Shown piece after piece: positions 8,062 through 16,879 of a stretch of DNA of 64,000 nt. A model generated the notes under the pieces. It searched no databases, had not been told where the DNA came from, and was given only the letters and a program-made list of their open reading frames with translations. The stretch is from the NCBI GenBank assembly GCA_035699745.1, contig DASSPH010000104.1, forward strand, positions 1-64,000, given 5' to 3'. Position 1 is the first letter of the stretch, and every line of letters starts with the position of its first letter. The position numbers and the translations under genes were made by a program. The stretch is from Vicinamibacterales bacterium (GTDB taxonomy: Bacteria; Acidobacteriota; Vicinamibacteria; Vicinamibacterales; 2-12-FULL-66-21).

Positions 8062-9459
8062 TCAGCCGATGGGCAGCCGGACCGTAAACGTTGAGCCTCG
8101 GCCGGGCTGGCTGCTGGCGGCCACGGCGCCTCCGTGCGCTTCGACGTATGCCTTGACCAGGCTGAGGCCCAGTCCGAGGCCGCGTTCGGAACGGCTTGGG
8201 TCGGCCCGGTAGAGGCGGTCCCAGATCCTGGGCAGATGCTCGGGCGCGATACCGATCCCGGTGTCGGCGACCGAGACCACCGCGGTGTCGCCGTCGCGCG
8301 CGGCGACGAGACGGACCTGACCGCCGCGCGGTGTGTATTTGATGGCGTTGTCCAGCAGGTTGGCGAACACCTGACGCATCCGGTCCGCGGCGGCGGCGAT
8401 CGTCACCTCCTCGCCGGGCTCGAACGTCACCGCCACCCCCTTTTCATCCGCGACGTCGTCGTACAGCTCGACGGCCTCGGCGACCAGCTCCCGCAGCCGC
8501 ACCGGCTCCCGCTTCAATTGCACGACGCCGGTTTCCGCCTCGGAGATGTCCATGAGCGTGTTGAGCATCGACAGGATCCGGTCCGACTCTTCGAGGCAGG
8601 TCTCCAGCGCCTCGCGCGCGGCGGCGGGATCGCCAGACTCCAGGGCGCGCTCCGCGATTCCGCGCACACGCGCCAGCGGCGTGCGCAGATCGTGGGCAAC
8701 GTTGTCGAGCGACTGCCCCATCGCCGCGATCAGCGCGTTGATGCGATCGAGCATCGTGTTGAACAGGCCGCTCAACTCGTCGACCGCGTCGCCGTCCTGG
8801 TCCCGCGCCGGCACCCGCGTGTCGGTCCGGCCCGTCGCGATGATGCCGCGCACGACGGCAATGAGGTCGTAGATGGGCTGCACGGTGGATCGGGTGAGCA
8901 CCAGGCCGCCGGTAAGGCCGATGGTCAGCGCCGCGATCGACACCAGCCCGACGATCCACTGGAACTTGCGCAGCAGGGCGAGGCGGATCTCGTTGCTCTT
9001 GCCCACCTGGAGGATGGTGCCGTCGTACAGCTGGACGGAGGCGACTTCGAGGACGGCGCGCCCTTCCAGGGGACCGTCCCGGCGCGGACCGTCGAGCTCC
9101 TGCTGGGCGTAACTGCTCCACCCCGGCGGCATGCGGGCGAACAGCGCGTCGGCGCCGGGCCCGATCACTCTGACGAACAGCCGTTCTCGATCGCCGGTCC
9201 GCTCTTCAATCTCCACCGCGCGCTGGATCGCCAGCAGCCCGCCGGTCTCGTAGCGCGACGCGTACTCCCGCACGGTCGCCCGGATGATGTCGTGATCGCG
9301 CCGAGCGAGCGACGCGGCAATCAGCGCGTAGGTCAGGCCGACGAGCACGAGCGTGCTGATCACGAACACGGCCACGTACCAGAGCGACAGCCGGAGCCCG
9401 AGCATCCGCTGCAAGGTCATCCTGGGGCGCTGCGGGGCGCGCCGCTCGGCGGCGATCAT
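8062..9459 (-). CDS. EnvZ/OmpR-class sensor histidine kinase
   Basis: A 465-residue membrane kinase. TM1 lies near residues 25-50 (LWYVAVFVISTLVLVGLTYA), followed by a periplasmic sensor of about 120 residues. TM2 lies near 168-190, then a HAMP domain. The HisKA domain has the phosphoacceptor His256 in NVAHDLRTPL. The HATPase domain has the N-box LLDNAIKYTPRG, the G1 box VADTGIGI and the G2 box GLGLGLSLVKAYVEAHGG. The start codon overlaps the response-regulator stop by 4 bp (ATGA), so the pair is co-translated. A DegP-type protease lies downstream, so a CpxA- or MprB-like role sensing envelope stress is a reasonable inference. The signal is not visible. Confidence 0.94.
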   Translation of the reverse strand: MIAAERRAPQRPRMTLQRMLGLRLSLWYVAVFVISTLVLVGLTYALIAASLARRDHDIIRATVREYASRYETGGLLAIQRAVEIEERTGDRERLFVRVIGPGADALFARMPPGWSSYAQQELDGPRRDGPLEGRAVLEVASVQLYDGTILQVGKSNEIRLALLRKFQWIVGLVSIAALTIGLTGGLVLTRSTVQPIYDLIAVVRGIIATGRTDTRVPARDQDGDAVDELSGLFNTMLDRINALIAAMGQSLDNVAHDLRTPLARVRGIAERALESGDPAAAREALETCLEESDRILSMLNTLMDISEAETGVVQLKREPVRLRELVAEAVELYDDVADEKGVAVTFEPGEEVTIAAAADRMRQVFANLLDNAIKYTPRGGQVRLVAARDGDTAVVSVADTGIGIAPEHLPRIWDRLYRADPSRSERGLGLGLSLVKAYVEAHGGAVAASSQPGRGSTFTVRLPIG

Positions 9460-10133
9460 GACGGCGGCCGCAGGATGTAGCCGGCGCCGCGGACGGTGTG
9501 CAGCAGCTTGACGGCGAACGGCCGGTCGATGCGCTCGCGCAGCCGCGAAACCAGGACGTCGACCACGTTGGTGTTCGGGTCGAAGTTGTAGCCCCAGACG
9601 TGCGACAGGATCGACGTCTTCGACACGACCCGGCCGGCATGGCGCATCAGGTATTCGAGCAGGGCGAACTCGCGCGGGCGGAGCTCGATTGGCTGCGATC
9701 CGCGCTGCACGCGGCGCGTCAGCAGGTCGAGCGAGAGGTCGGCGACGGTCAGCCGGGTCGGTTCGGCGGCGCCGCTGGCGCGCCGGATCAGCGCCTGCAC
9801 GCGGGCGAGCAGCTCGGCGAAGGCAAAGGGCTTCGTCAGGTAGTCGTCCCCGCCGGCCTGGAGGCCGCGGACGCGATCGTCCACGCTCCGGCGCGCGCTG
9901 AGGATCAGAACCGGCGTGCGAACGCCGCGCGCGCGCAGGGCGTCGATGAGCGCCAGGCCGTCCATCCGGGGCAGCATGACGTCGACGATCGCCGCATCAT
10001 GGCCGCCGGACAGCGCGCGCTCGAGGCCGGTCCGGCCGTCGGCGGCGGCCTCCACGACGAAGCCGGCCTCCTTCAATCCCTTCCCGACGAAATCCGCGAT
10101 GGTCGGATCGTCCTCGACGAGCAGCACCCGCAC
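9456..10133 (-). CDS. OmpR-family response regulator
   Basis: A 225-residue regulator with an N-terminal receiver domain (VRVLLVEDDP start, phosphoacceptor Asp51 in IVDVMLPRMDG, conserved lysine in LTKPF). The C-terminal winged helix is of the OmpR/PhoB type (ELRPREFALLEYLMRHAGRV, then NVVDVLVSRLRERI). I take the GTG at 10133 as start because the receiver domain begins there. The open frame extends 25 codons upstream without conserved residues, and no strong ribosome site settles the choice. It is the first gene of the regulator-kinase pair. It probably controls the downstream protease and possibly itself. Confidence 0.92.
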   Translation of the reverse strand: MRVLLVEDDPTIADFVGKGLKEAGFVVEAAADGRTGLERALSGGHDAAIVDVMLPRMDGLALIDALRARGVRTPVLILSARRSVDDRVRGLQAGGDDYLTKPFAFAELLARVQALIRRASGAAEPTRLTVADLSLDLLTRRVQRGSQPIELRPREFALLEYLMRHAGRVVSKTSILSHVWGYNFDPNTNVVDVLVSRLRERIDRPFAVKLLHTVRGAGYILRPPS

Positions 10134-10386
10134 TGCTTCATGATGCGCCAAGCGAACGCTCCGCCGCCATCGGCGTGCGGGCGCCGCGTATCGATCCCAT
10201 TCGCGCAAGCCGCGGCTGCTCGGTCTGGCGATCGTGTAAGACGCGCCACGTTGTCGTCATTGCCGACGGTCCGGACGCCGTGCCCCGGACCGGTTCCGCG
10301 CCCCTCAAGCCACTGCCGGGCTAAGACTTAGGGACGGGCGCCCTGGGCCGGAATGAGCGTTGCTGCTCACCTCATCCGGAGGACAG

Positions 10387-11730
10387 ATGCGCAAAGGTCT
10401 CGGACCCCTTCTCGCGGTGATGCTGTTGTCGGCGGCGTGCGGCCGCAGCACACCCACATCTCCCACGAATGCGGCGCCGTCAGGATCGTCGGCCACGATC
10501 ACCGGCATGGTGCAAGGCGCCGCCAGCTCGCTGCTGGCAGCGTCCGCCGGTGCGTCCCTGTCGGGCGTCACGGTGTCGGTGGTCGGCACGTCGATCAGCG
10601 CGGTCGCCGACGTGGCGGGCCGCTTCACGCTGACCAACGTCCCGCCGGGATCGGTGCAGCTGCAGCTCACGGGCGGCGGCGCGAACGCGACCGTCTCGCT
10701 GAGCCCCGTCTCGGCGCAGCAGACCGTCGACGTCGTCCTGGCGGTGTCCGGCACCACCGCCACCGTCGAGAGCGAAGTGCGCAGCGGCACGTCCGAAGCG
10801 CAGCTCGAAGGGCGCGTCGAATCGCTGCCCCCGACGCAGCCCGCGCTCACGTTCAAGGCGGCCGGCCGGACCGTCCGCACCGACTCGTCGACGCGCTTCG
10901 TGGACGGCAGCCAGACGCGCGCCTTCAGCGATCTCCGCATCGGCATGCGGGTGCACGCGAAGGGATCGCTGAGCGGCGATACGTTCAATGCGACGCTGGT
11001 CGAGCTGCAGAACAGCAACACCACGCTGCCGGTGAACGTGAACGGCGTGATCGACACCCTCAAAGGCAGCGCCGCCGCGTTCGAGTTCAAGATCGGCAGC
11101 CGCCTGGTGAAGGGAGACGCGCAGACGTCCTTCTTCGGCGACGGCGACAAGCCGGACAGCTTCAGCAGCCTCGAGGAAGGCTCGCGCGTCGAGGTCAAGG
11201 GCCAGCAGCGCGACGACTACATCTACGCCGTCCGCATCCACATCAACGGCGGCGACGACGATGACGATGACGATGACCAGGATTCGTCGGCGTCGATCCA
11301 CGGGACGCTGAACGCCATGAGCGGCAGCAAGCCCGCGCTGATGCTCATCGTCGGCACGACGACGGTTCGGACGTCGTCTTCGACGGAAGTGAAGCGGCGC
11401 GGCGACGTCCAGACGCTGGACGCGCTGAAGCTCGGCCAGTCGCTCCACGTCGTCGGCGACCGCCAGCCGGACGGCTCGATCAACGCGCGCAAGATCGAGA
11501 TCAACGATGACGAGACCGGCGGCGAGTTCGAGATCGAAGGCTCGCTGGGCGGCCTGAAGGGTACGTGCCCGTCGGTGCAGTTCAGCGTCAACGGCTTCGC
11601 GATCTCGACGAGCGCCGGCACGACGTTCGAGGGCGGCCCGTGCACGGCGCTGAAGAGCGGCGCGAAGGTGTCGGTGAAAGGCACCCGCAACGCCGACGGC
11701 TCGGTCGCCGCGACGAAGGTCAAACAGTAG
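10387..11730 (+). CDS. Lipoprotein with carboxypeptidase-regulatory and DUF5666 repeats
   Basis: A 447-residue exported lipoprotein. The signal peptide ends in the lipobox LLSAAC (MRKGLGPLLAVMLLSAACGR), with GGAGG 8 bp before the ATG. Residues about 35-110 form a carboxypeptidase-regulatory-like beta-sandwich (VADVAGRFTLTNVPPGSVQL). Four DUF5666-like beta repeats follow; each carries a pattern like G-x-V-x-V-K-G with a D-G-S-I-x-A-x-K-I ending. A run of about ten acidic residues (GDDDDDDDDQD) separates repeats two and three and may bind metal or act as a linker. The role is unknown; the family is common in this phylum. The stop abuts the stop of the convergent giant dehydrogenase gene with no bases between. 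Confidence 0.85.
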   Translation: MRKGLGPLLAVMLLSAACGRSTPTSPTNAAPSGSSATITGMVQGAASSLLAASAGASLSGVTVSVVGTSISAVADVAGRFTLTNVPPGSVQLQLTGGGANATVSLSPVSAQQTVDVVLAVSGTTATVESEVRSGTSEAQLEGRVESLPPTQPALTFKAAGRTVRTDSSTRFVDGSQTRAFSDLRIGMRVHAKGSLSGDTFNATLVELQNSNTTLPVNVNGVIDTLKGSAAAFEFKIGSRLVKGDAQTSFFGDGDKPDSFSSLEEGSRVEVKGQQRDDYIYAVRIHINGGDDDDDDDDQDSSASIHGTLNAMSGSKPALMLIVGTTTVRTSSSTEVKRRGDVQTLDALKLGQSLHVVGDRQPDGSINARKIEINDDETGGEFEIEGSLGGLKGTCPSVQFSVNGFAISTSAGTTFEGGPCTALKSGAKVSVKGTRNADGSVAATKVKQ

Positions 11731-14700
11731 CTACGAGCCGGCGCCGTTCCGCTGCGCCGCGAAGGGCTTGTTCGTCATGGGATCCGTGGGAACGGTCGGC
11801 TGCCGTTCCCACGCATCCAGATCGTCCACGACCAGCATCACACCGTACATCCGCACCCAGTGGCCGGGGAACGTGCAGACGTAGATGTACTGCCCGGACC
11901 TGGCCGGCGCCGTGAAGTTCACCCGACCGCTCTCCCCCGCGTTCAGCAGCCTCGTCGCCTGCAGCACCAGCGGCGTGTCCGGCACGTAGGCCTTCGCCTC
12001 GGGATCGGCCGGCGGGGACATGAGGCCGCCCTTCGTCCCGATCTCCTGCACCGAGCCCGGCTGGCCGATCACCAGGTTGTGCGGCATCGCGTCGGGATTG
12101 GAGAACACGATCTGCAGCGGCTGGCCGCGCTGGACGACGAACCAGTTCAGATCGAACATCATCTGCTCGGGCACCGATTGGATGCGCACGATTTGCACGC
12201 CGACCGCCCGCAGGTCGCGGCGAACCGCGACGCGCGCCTCCGCCGGCAGCGCGCTGGTCAGGCGCTCGCACAACTGAATCGCGTCCAGCATCGCCGGCGT
12301 CGTGCGCTGCGGAACCGGAGCCTGGCGGACCATCGCCACGATCGCTCGCGCCACGGGCTCGATGGACGCCGACGGCCAGGCGGACTCGGGAATCAGCTGC
12401 AGGAACTTGATCGCCGCCTTCCGCGATTCGGCGTCGGCGGACTGCTGCACCTCGCGGGCCAGGAGATCGAAGGTCGCGCCGTCGCGCCGGATCGCGGCCA
12501 TCGCGCCGATCGCCGCCGCGCGCGTCGCCGGATCCCGCGTCTCGGCCATGAGCGCGGTGACCGGTGCGGGCAGGCTGGCGCGGAGCGACTCGACGCCCCC
12601 CAGGTGCGGGACGGCGCGAAGCAGCTCGGCGAGATGCCCCTCGCGCGCGGACGCCGCCTGCCATGCCGGTCCGGGATCGCCGTCCGCGATCATCATGCCT
12701 CCGTACGCGGCCCGCCGGACCAGCGGCGCGCGGGCGTCGGCGGCGGCGCGCGCCAGGGCGTCCCGCTGCTGGCGCAGGAGTTCGGGCGGCTGGGTGAGCA
12801 GCATGCCGAGCAGGATGTCGACATTCTGCGTGTCGCTCTCGGTCGCCTCGCTGCCGGGCACCGCGGCCAGCGCTTCGAGCAGCACGTGCGTCGGCGACGA
12901 GCCATCCAGCTGGACGAGGGCGGCGAGCGCCGCGGCGCGATCCGTCCGCGACATCGCCTTGCGCGTGAGGACGGCGAGGTGGACCGGACGGTACTTCGCA
13001 TCGCCGGCGGGCCGTTCGACGCGGAGCAACTGCTCGTTGCTGAGACGCGCGAGCTGATATTCGACGGCGCGCGGCGAGGTCTCGAACAGGATCGGCGTGA
13101 CGAAGCGGTCGAGCGTCCGCATCGCCTGATCGAGCGTGTAGGTCAGAAACCGATCCTGCGGGTGCTTCAGCGACTCGAGCGCCACCACGGCGGCGTCGGG
13201 CGACTGAAAGAAGCTCGCCGCGCGCACCGCCTCGAGCCGCACGGCCGGGTGGGCGTCGTTGGCCTGCACCTTCAGCAGCGCGAGCGGATCCGCAATCCGG
13301 TCCCGCGCATAACACAGCACCCGCGTGGCGGCGGCGCGGGCCCAGGGATCGCTCGATCGCAGCATCCGCTTCAACAGCGTCTCGTCGACGCGGTTGTGCC
13401 ACTGCTGCACCCACAACGCCTCGAGCATGTGGTGCTCGTACCGGCTGTCCCGGGGGTCGAGCCCCGCCGCCCAGCGCTGCAGCGCGTCGAGGACCTGGGC
13501 CGTCTGGCGGCCGCTCAACTCGATTTTCGCCCGATAGCGGACGCGGTCCTCGGGCTCCTTCAGCAGATCGAGGAGCCGCGGGATCGGCTCCCCCGCGATC
13601 CGCGCCGGCTGCAGGAGCGGGCGGCCCGGATACGTCACGCGATAAATCCGGCCGTGCAGGCGATCCCGGGACTTGTCGCGGAGGTTGTGCTGCATGTGCC
13701 CGATGATCGGGTTGTGCCAGTCGGCCACGTACAGCGCGCCGTCCGCTCCCACTTCCGCGTCGACCGGCCGGAAGTTCTCATCGGACGACTGCAGGATCGG
13801 CTCGGTCTCGACCCACTTCAGACCGGCGCCGTCCTCGCTCAACTTGTAGTTCAGCAGTCCCCTGAAGCCGATCACGTTGAGGACGATGACGTTCCCCTGC
13901 ATGTCGTCGGGGAAATGCCGGCTCGAGAGAATCTCGGCCCCTGCCACCGGACGCGTGCGAACCGCGCCGGGCCTGGGGGCGCGGCTGGTTTCCTGCGCGG
14001 GGTAGTACTTCTTCGTCGAGAACGACGGGCCGTAGAACGGCTGGCCGCCGGTCGCGTCGAACAGGATGTTCCGTCCCCAGCTGTCGAACACGTGGCCGTG
14101 CGGATTGGGGAAATTGTGCGGCACGTACACGTCGAGCTTCCACGTTCGCGGCTCGAACCGGAAGACGCCGCCGTCCGACAGCCTCGTCGTCGGCGCCCAC
14201 GGCGTCTCGATCTGGCTGCGATGGAAGATCCCCTCCCCCATGTAGAGCGCGCCCCCGGGGTCGAAGGTGAAGCTGTTGATCGTGTGGTGCGTGTCGGCGG
14301 TGTCGAAGCCGTGGAGGAGAATCTCCTTCGTGTCGTACCGATCGTCGCCGTTCGTGTCCTTGAGGAACACCAGGTTGGGCGCCTGCGCGAGAATCACGCC
14401 GCCGTTGTAGAACTCGAAGCCGGTCGGGTTGTTGAGGTCGCCGGCGAAGACGGTGCGCTTGTCGGCCTTGCCGTCCCCGTTGGTGTCTTCGAGGATCAGC
14501 AGCTTGTCGTCCATCGGCGTGCGCGGCTCCCAGTGCGGATAGTTCTTCCACGCCGCCACCCAGAGACGCCCGCGCGTGTCGAACGCCATCTGCACCGGGT
14601 TGACGAGTTCCGGGAACTCCTTTTCGGACGCGAACAGCTCGACCTTCATCCCCTTGCCGGCCGTCATCTTCCCAATCGCTTCGTGCCCCTCGAGGAAGAC

Positions 14701-15831
14701 GTGCGCGCCGCCGGGACCGCGTCCCGGCTCGTTCGTGCGCGCGTCGATCGGCGGCGGCGCGTTGCCGTCGTTGATTTTCAGGTCCGCGCCCGCGGCGACG
14801 GCCCAGATGCGCCGATCGCGATTGCGGGTCATCACGTCGAGCATGGCCAGTTCGCGCTGCAGCACTTCGTAATTGGTGGGCAGCACCGCGTCCTTGCCCG
14901 CCGCCTGGGCCACGTCGGCATCGACGTTGCGCGGATTGCCGCGGATGAACGTCAGGAACGCGCGATCGCCGTAGGTGGCAAACCCATCGGTCGTGCGATA
15001 CCGGTTGAACCAGTAGAAGTCCTTCTCGACGACGGCCTGGCGCAGACGCTCGAGACGCGCCTGGTCCTGGGCCGGAGCGTCGCCGAACAGGGCGCGGTCG
15101 ATCACCTCGGCGACCCGGCGGTTCCCCTCGCCGTTCAGGTGGACCCCCTGGATCGTCAACGGCGCGGCCGTCGACGCGTAGAGCTGCGACGTCGCGGCGA
15201 ACAGATCGACGAACTTCACGCCGCGCGCGGCGGCGATCTCCGCCATCGCCCGCGTGTACAGTTCGAGGCGGCGATTGTTCTCAGTGCCGTCCGGCAGATC
15301 CGGATTGCCGAGGTTCTCGTGCGCGATCGGCGAGAACAGGACGAGGCGCGGGGCGGACCTGCCGTTGTACTTCTGCGCGAGGGTGTGGGTGATCCAGTCG
15401 TCGAGCTGCTTGCGGAACGCGGGCAGTCCGTCCGGCCCGGCAAACGATTCGTTGTAGCCGAAGAAGGCGAAGATGACGTCCACCTTCGTGTCCGCGCCGT
15501 CGAGGCGGTTGTCCTGGTATCCGCCGACCGGCGCCGCGCGCCCCTGCAGCCACTCGTCGGGCGTCCCGAAGTTCCGCGAACGGAGGCGCGTGGCGATCTC
15601 GTCGCCGCTGAATCCCAGATTGCGCACCACCAGCTCGTGCTTCGGAAAGCGGGCGTGCAGCAGCGTCTCGAGCCAGCCGTCGTACTGCATCCGCTCGGCG
15701 AGCGTGTTGCCGATGATCCCGATGTGCTCCCTGGCGCGAAGCTCGAACCGCGGCGCCTGCCCCGCAGTGGGCGCAGTGAACAGCGCGCCGGCAAGCGCGA
15801 GCGCCGCCATCAGCCTGGGTGTGTTCTGCAT
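11731..15831 (-). CDS. Giant PVC-type dehydrogenase: SGNH hydrolase, beta-propeller, HEAT and azurin domains
   Basis: A 1366-residue exported protein with a signal peptide at 1-25 (LMAALALAGALFTAPTAGQA). Residues about 30-240 resemble an SGNH/GDSL hydrolase (IGIIGNTLAERMQYDGW, VDVIFAFFGYNES). Residues about 394-743 form the sugar-dehydrogenase-type beta-propeller of PVC membrane-bound dehydrogenases (VQMAFDTRGRLWVAAWKNYP; DGALYVADWHNPIIGHM). Residues about 745-1180 are helical HEAT-like repeats. Residues about 1234-1337 form an azurin/plastocyanin domain with type-1 copper ligands His (MPHNLVI), Cys and His (YVCTFPGHW) and Met (RMYGVM). The usual C-terminal CxxCH haem domain is replaced by this copper domain. 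The start lies 2 bp after the ThuA stop. A periplasmic oxidase or dehydrogenase passing electrons to copper is inferred. Confidence 0.9.
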   Translation of the reverse strand: MQNTPRLMAALALAGALFTAPTAGQAPRFELRAREHIGIIGNTLAERMQYDGWLETLLHARFPKHELVVRNLGFSGDEIATRLRSRNFGTPDEWLQGRAAPVGGYQDNRLDGADTKVDVIFAFFGYNESFAGPDGLPAFRKQLDDWITHTLAQKYNGRSAPRLVLFSPIAHENLGNPDLPDGTENNRRLELYTRAMAEIAAARGVKFVDLFAATSQLYASTAAPLTIQGVHLNGEGNRRVAEVIDRALFGDAPAQDQARLERLRQAVVEKDFYWFNRYRTTDGFATYGDRAFLTFIRGNPRNVDADVAQAAGKDAVLPTNYEVLQRELAMLDVMTRNRDRRIWAVAAGADLKINDGNAPPPIDARTNEPGRGPGGAHVFLEGHEAIGKMTAGKGMKVELFASEKEFPELVNPVQMAFDTRGRLWVAAWKNYPHWEPRTPMDDKLLILEDTNGDGKADKRTVFAGDLNNPTGFEFYNGGVILAQAPNLVFLKDTNGDDRYDTKEILLHGFDTADTHHTINSFTFDPGGALYMGEGIFHRSQIETPWAPTTRLSDGGVFRFEPRTWKLDVYVPHNFPNPHGHVFDSWGRNILFDATGGQPFYGPSFSTKKYYPAQETSRAPRPGAVRTRPVAGAEILSSRHFPDDMQGNVIVLNVIGFRGLLNYKLSEDGAGLKWVETEPILQSSDENFRPVDAEVGADGALYVADWHNPIIGHMQHNLRDKSRDRLHGRIYRVTYPGRPLLQPARIAGEPIPRLLDLLKEPEDRVRYRAKIELSGRQTAQVLDALQRWAAGLDPRDSRYEHHMLEALWVQQWHNRVDETLLKRMLRSSDPWARAAATRVLCYARDRIADPLALLKVQANDAHPAVRLEAVRAASFFQSPDAAVVALESLKHPQDRFLTYTLDQAMRTLDRFVTPILFETSPRAVEYQLARLSNEQLLRVERPAGDAKYRPVHLAVLTRKAMSRTDRAAALAALVQLDGSSPTHVLLEALAAVPGSEATESDTQNVDILLGMLLTQPPELLRQQRDALARAAADARAPLVRRAAYGGMMIADGDPGPAWQAASAREGHLAELLRAVPHLGGVESLRASLPAPVTALMAETRDPATRAAAIGAMAAIRRDGATFDLLAREVQQSADAESRKAAIKFLQLIPESAWPSASIEPVARAIVAMVRQAPVPQRTTPAMLDAIQLCERLTSALPAEARVAVRRDLRAVGVQIVRIQSVPEQMMFDLNWFVVQRGQPLQIVFSNPDAMPHNLVIGQPGSVQEIGTKGGLMSPPADPEAKAYVPDTPLVLQATRLLNAGESGRVNFTAPARSGQYIYVCTFPGHWVRMYGVMLVVDDLDAWERQPTVPTDPMTNKPFAAQRNGAGS

Positions 15832-15833
15832 GT

Positions 15834-16865
15834 TCACCGCCGCTTCCTCGGCAGGATCGGCGCGTCCCAGCCGGCAAGGTCCGCCGGCTTCACGCCCTTC
15901 ACGAAGCCGTTGAAGTTGTACCGCGACGGCTCGAACGGACCGACGAAGGCAATGTTGGACGTCGGGCTGATCGCCGCCTCGAGCCCCACGGCCCAGAGGC
16001 ACGCGTTGACCGACATCCGGCGGAAACCCTCGTTGAGGAGATCCTCTGACGCGCCGTGCGTCGTCGTGAAGACGCGGCCGGATCTGCCCGACGCCGATGT
16101 GTAGGTCCGGTACCAGGCCACGGGCATCAGCTCCTTGCCCGCCGCGGGCGGTGAATCCGGCGTCACCCCTTCGAGGATCTGTCCGGTCGCCAGGATCCGG
16201 CTGCCCTCGATCGGATTCGCGGTGTAGCCGCCCGATTCCACCCACACGTCTTTCACGCCGCGCAGGATCGGATGTGACGCCTGGTCCGTCTGAAGAATCA
16301 GACGCGAGGTCTGGGCGTGGTTCCTGCCGTAATGCGCGACCCAGGTCTCGCCGAGGATCTGCCGGCCGAACCCTCCCGGGTAGCCGTCCACGCCCTTCCA
16401 GGTGTATTTCAGGAACTTCGCGTCGGGCCGCTGAATCTGGAACGCGTGCGTCGCCGTGCGGAAGCCGATCACCGGGCCCCCGCGATCCAGGTAGTCGACG
16501 ATGTGCTGCATCTCGGCGTCGGGGAAATCCTGGAAGCGCAGGAACACGACCATGAGATCGGCCGTGCGCAGCGCCTCCAGCCCGGAGATGTGCGAGCTGC
16601 CCGGCTCGATGAATCCCGTCTTCGGGTCGGTCGTGAAGAAGACGCTGCACTTGAACCCGTAGTGCCGGGCGAGGATCCGCGCCAGCGCCGGCAGCGCTTC
16701 CTCCGAGCGGTACTCGTGGTCGCCGGCAAGGAACACGATGTGCTTGCCGGCGCCCGGACCCGACGTTCCCTGGTAGACCACCAGGTGCGGATTCTGCGCC
16801 AGCGCCGCGGCCGCCAGACCGAAGTATCCGGCGAGCACCACGACGATCGGGACGGCTCTGATCAT
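15834..16865 (-). CDS. ThuA-like domain protein, secreted
   Basis: A 343-residue exported protein with a signal peptide at 1-23 (IVVVLAGYFGLAAAALAQ). The rest is a ThuA-like domain of the class I glutamine-amidotransferase-like fold (HIVFLAGDHEYRSEEALPAL; LMVVFLRFQDFPDAEMQHIV; GGPVIGFRTATHAF; RVFTTTHG near the C-terminus). The founding member acts in trehalose and sucrose use, probably on 3-keto-sugars, but substrates of the exported versions are not established. It is gene two of a three-gene operon, 14 bp after the TonB receptor and 2 bp before the giant dehydrogenase. The set suggests uptake and oxidation of a carbohydrate. Confidence 0.92.
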   Translation of the reverse strand: MIRAVPIVVVLAGYFGLAAAALAQNPHLVVYQGTSGPGAGKHIVFLAGDHEYRSEEALPALARILARHYGFKCSVFFTTDPKTGFIEPGSSHISGLEALRTADLMVVFLRFQDFPDAEMQHIVDYLDRGGPVIGFRTATHAFQIQRPDAKFLKYTWKGVDGYPGGFGRQILGETWVAHYGRNHAQTSRLILQTDQASHPILRGVKDVWVESGGYTANPIEGSRILATGQILEGVTPDSPPAAGKELMPVAWYRTYTSASGRSGRVFTTTHGASEDLLNEGFRRMSVNACLWAVGLEAAISPTSNIAFVGPFEPSRYNFNGFVKGVKPADLAGWDAPILPRKRR

Positions 16866-16879
16866 TGCGCCAATTTACT

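Noticed and set aside
11860-16104. Plus-strand frame of about 1414 codons
   Set aside because: Antisense to the giant dehydrogenase and ThuA genes, which have clear signal peptides and domains.
15832-16650. N-terminal extension of the giant dehydrogenase frame to 1639 residues
   Set aside because: The extension lies wholly over the ThuA gene in another register and is composition-biased; the signal peptide starts at 15831.
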